From the NCBI GenBank assembly GCA_026991065.1, contig JALXCG010000048.1, positions 1-8,859 of the forward strand: a stretch of DNA of 8,859 bases, written 5' to 3'. Positions 7,810 to 8,859 of this stretch are shown here, one piece after another. The position numbers and the translations under genes were made by a program. Below the pieces are notes generated by a model. It worked only from the letters and a program-made list of their open reading frames with translations, did not search any database and was not told where the DNA came from. The DNA comes from JALXCG01 sp026991065 [NCBI: Gemmatimonadota bacterium] (GTDB lineage: Bacteria; GCA-2686955). Position 1 is the first letter of the stretch. Every line of letters begins with the position of its first letter.

Positions 7810-7858
7810 GACAAGCCAGGCGGCCCTCCCCCGGGTCCTCCCTCCCGGTTACCACAGG
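7800..7858. repeat. 10-bp inverted repeat in hydrolase leader
   Basis: CCTGTGGTGA (7800-7809) pairs with TTACCACAGG (7849-7858): nine Watson-Crick pairs plus one G-T wobble, with 39 bases between the arms. The left arm contains TGGTGA, which can pair with 7791-7796 instead, so the two structures exclude each other. In the minus-strand transcript the order would be distal arm, shared arm, then the short arm nearest the start codon. Confidence 0.4.
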
Positions 7859-8028
7859 AGTGCGATGGTTTCATTTCGCACCAAGGACGGGGGGAAGTGC
7901 AAGTGGAGAACCAAGATGCGTTGTCGCAACTGAGAGTTCATGTGGGGATCAGGCCAGTCATCCTTTGGAGCAAATCAAAACCAGCCGTTCCTTATTGGAA
8001 CATGAGCCCTCACGCAAATCAAACCTGG

Positions 8029-8054
8029 TTTTTCTTGTGATCGACAAAGAAAAA
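8029..8054. repeat. AT-rich inverted repeat centred on GATC
   Basis: TTTTTCTTGT (8029-8038) matches ACAAAGAAAAA (8044-8054) as a reverse complement, with one extra A in the right arm, around a GATCG centre. It stands out in a GC-rich window. It could be a protein-binding site or, read on either strand, a hairpin with a T/A-rich stem. The stem is too AT-rich for a normal intrinsic terminator. Confidence 0.4.
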
Positions 8055-8071
8055 GAGGAAGTTGTGATTCA

Positions 8072-8260
8072 ATGGTAAGTTGTATGGTTTCTGTTGAAGA
8101 ATCCGATAGACATACCAGTGGGATTGTCGGCCGGAGCGGCAATCATTGTTCGACTGCCACGGACCACCCCGAGCAGACACTCTCACCTGAACGGTCCCCA
8201 TTCATGATCCTGCGCAACGCCGCCACGGCGGAGTGCTCCCTTGAGGATGAACTGTGCTGA
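8072..8260 (+). CDS. Doubtful 62-codon ORF overlapping the next gene's start
   Basis: This small ORF starts at ATG 8072, ten bases after AGAGGAAG (8054-8061), and ends with a TGA at 8258-8260, overlapping the GTG start at 8254 by seven bases. The product has no membrane segment, signal peptide or motif that I recognise. Its first half has AT-rich codons unlike the surrounding genes, and its second half has GC-rich third positions. It could be a leader peptide coupled to the downstream gene, but is more likely a chance ORF. Confidence 0.2.
   Translation: MVSCMVSVEESDRHTSGIVGRSGNHCSTATDHPEQTLSPERSPFMILRNAATAECSLEDELC
8122..8144. repeat. 8-bp hairpin upstream of the polymerase-like gene
   Basis: GATTGTCG (8122-8129) pairs with CGGCAATC (8137-8144) around a 7-base loop, with one G-T wobble. 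It lies about 110 bases before the GTG start. No T-run follows, so it is a possible leader structure or operator rather than a terminator. A second small GC hairpin, CGCCG-CCA-CGGCG, lies at 8218-8230 just before the ribosome binding site. Confidence 0.3.
8243..8247 (+). promoter_or_regulatory. Ribosome binding site of the O-antigen-ligase-like gene
   Basis: GAGGA ends six bases before the GTG at 8254. An in-frame TGA at 8248-8250 rules out any start further upstream, so this site and the GTG fix the N-terminus of the membrane protein. Confidence 0.6.
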
Positions 8261-8859
8261 CTGCAGCAACTCAGGACGAACACAAGCGAGCTGTTTTGCT
8301 CTCCCTCGTGGCCACTGGCTTGGTTCTCGCGGCCGCGCTGGGCACAACACTCAATCCAATCGTCGCCCTGATCGTGGCGGCTCTGGCGGTCTTGCCATTG
8401 GCAGCAGCCTACGTGATCCGCTTTCCGTGGGTCGCTCTCGGCTTGTACATCGTTATCGCTCCCTGGGTTATGCGATCGACCGAACTCGAACTCGGGGCCG
8501 GCATTCCCAATCTCAATTTCGAGCGCCTGGGCATTTACGGGATTTCGGCACTGGTGCTCTTTCGGATACTCGTGAACAAGGGGGACCGCCTGCCATTCAC
8601 CCGGTTCGACCGCGCCTGGCTCATGCTCATCGGCGCGATGCTGCTGTCCGGGATCGTGATGGGGCGAACTCCACCGCAGACGGTGCGCCAGGTTGTCAAC
8701 GAGAACATCTATCCCTTCGCTCTCTACTTCGGCATGAAGCATCTTGTGTCCCGCCCGAAGCAGGTGCGACTGATTGCGATCTTCCTGCTGATTTCCGCTC
8801 TCTTCATGGGCATACACGCCTTCATGGATCAGGTTCTGGGCATGCACTTGAGCAAGATC
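8254..8859 (+). CDS. O-antigen ligase/polymerase-like membrane protein (partial, runs off right edge)
   Basis: From GTG 8254 the frame is open for 202 codons to the window end. After a short hydrophilic N-terminus (LTAATQDEHKR) the protein has hydrophobic helices near 12-32, 34-55, 57-72, 91-107, 120-136, 152-163 and 171-190. A loop (YPFALYFGMKHLVSRPKQVR, 153-172) leads into the last visible helix. Helix spacing and this 'region of low charge then SRPKQVR' layout resemble the N-terminal half of O-antigen ligase (WaaL) and Wzy-type polymerases of exopolysaccharide loci, which act in the inner membrane on undecaprenyl-linked glycans. The large periplasmic loop that carries the family's key residues lies beyond the window, so ligase and polymerase cannot be told apart. 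It is divergent from the secreted glycoside hydrolase, which supports a polysaccharide role. Confidence 0.7.
   Translation, partial: MLTAATQDEHKRAVLLSLVATGLVLAAALGTTLNPIVALIVAALAVLPLAAAYVIRFPWVALGLYIVIAPWVMRSTELELGAGIPNLNFERLGIYGISALVLFRILVNKGDRLPFTRFDRAWLMLIGAMLLSGIVMGRTPPQTVRQVVNENIYPFALYFGMKHLVSRPKQVRLIAIFLLISALFMGIHAFMDQVLGMHLSKI

Larger units (their letters stand above)
7757..8253. other. Divergent regulatory region between hydrolase and polymerase-like genes
   Basis: About 500 bases separate the two divergent starts. The middle (roughly 7960-8110) is clearly richer in A and T than the rest of the window. Several inverted repeats stand out: 7791-7809, 7800-7858, 7860-7881 (GTGCGA/TCGCAC), 7987-8001 (GTTCC/GGAAC), 8029-8054, 8122-8144 and 8218-8230. 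Promoter matches are weak: for the hydrolase, TTGATT at 8022-8017 with TCCAAT at 7999-7994 (17-base spacer, four of six each); for the plus gene, TTGTGA at 8062-8067 with TATGGT at 8083-8088 (15-base spacer). The region probably holds both promoters and operator sites. One doubtful small ORF (8072-8260) crosses it. Confidence 0.5.

Noticed and set aside
8021-8078. Protein-like stretch FLVIDKEKEEVVIQW ending at a stop, faintly like a FlaG-type or other C-terminal fragment
   Set aside because: Only about 17 residues look protein-like, and the frame upstream is featureless. It coincides with the AT-rich inverted repeat, which explains the Lys/Glu/Val composition.
7778-8250. tRNA, small RNA or CRISPR repeats in the large intergenic region
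   Set aside because: No cloverleaf, T-loop motif, spaced direct repeats or hairpin with a T-run could be found by eye.
8143-8847. A 234-codon open frame on the minus strand
   Set aside because: It is antisense to the O-antigen-ligase-like gene; its His/Gln/Glu-rich product is the typical complement of a hydrophobic membrane protein.

Overview
The window is a GC-rich (about 60% by eye) bacterial segment with long ORFs, short gaps between genes on the same strand, and envelope or secreted proteins throughout. A signal peptide, several polytopic membrane proteins and an O-antigen-ligase-like protein suggest a Gram-negative-type envelope. The lineage cannot be fixed from this sequence. Membrane-anchored alkaline-phosphatase-superfamily proteins ending in 'LGYI' remind me of uncultured or delta-proteobacteria-like, Acidobacteria-like or Eisenbacteria-like genomes, but that is only an impression.

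Layout. (1) Bases 1-102, minus strand: the first 34 codons of a membrane protein leaving the window on the left, with a good ribosome binding site. (2) Bases 103-385: a divergent intergenic region with a perfect 8-bp hairpin near its right end. (3) Bases 386-2536 and 2538-4445, plus strand: two tandem genes one base apart. Both encode about five membrane segments followed by an alkaline-phosphatase/phosphodiesterase-superfamily domain with nucleophile and metal ligands visible. The two catalytic domains carry their large insertions at different places. (4) Bases 4446-4495: a short convergent gap with one hairpin. (5) Bases 4496-7756, minus strand: a secreted multidomain glycoside hydrolase of clan GH-A type, with an NEP acid/base motif, a second glutamate in 'LTETSY', and carbohydrate-binding-like beta-sandwich modules at both ends. 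(6) Bases 7757-8253: a divergent regulatory region of about 500 bases, unusually AT-rich in the middle and full of inverted repeats, including two that compete for the same segment. (7) Bases 8254-8859, plus strand: the first 202 codons of an O-antigen ligase/polymerase-like membrane protein leaving the window on the right.

How it may fit together (inference): the right half looks like the edge of an exopolysaccharide or O-antigen locus. A secreted glycosidase sits back-to-back with a Wzy/WaaL-like protein, as polysaccharide loci often pair a polymerase with a hydrolase that trims the product. The two membrane-anchored phosphoesterase-fold enzymes could add, move or remove phosphate-linked groups on envelope glycans or lipids. 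Substrates cannot be read from the sequence. No RNA genes, CRISPR arrays, insertion sequences or attachment sites were seen.
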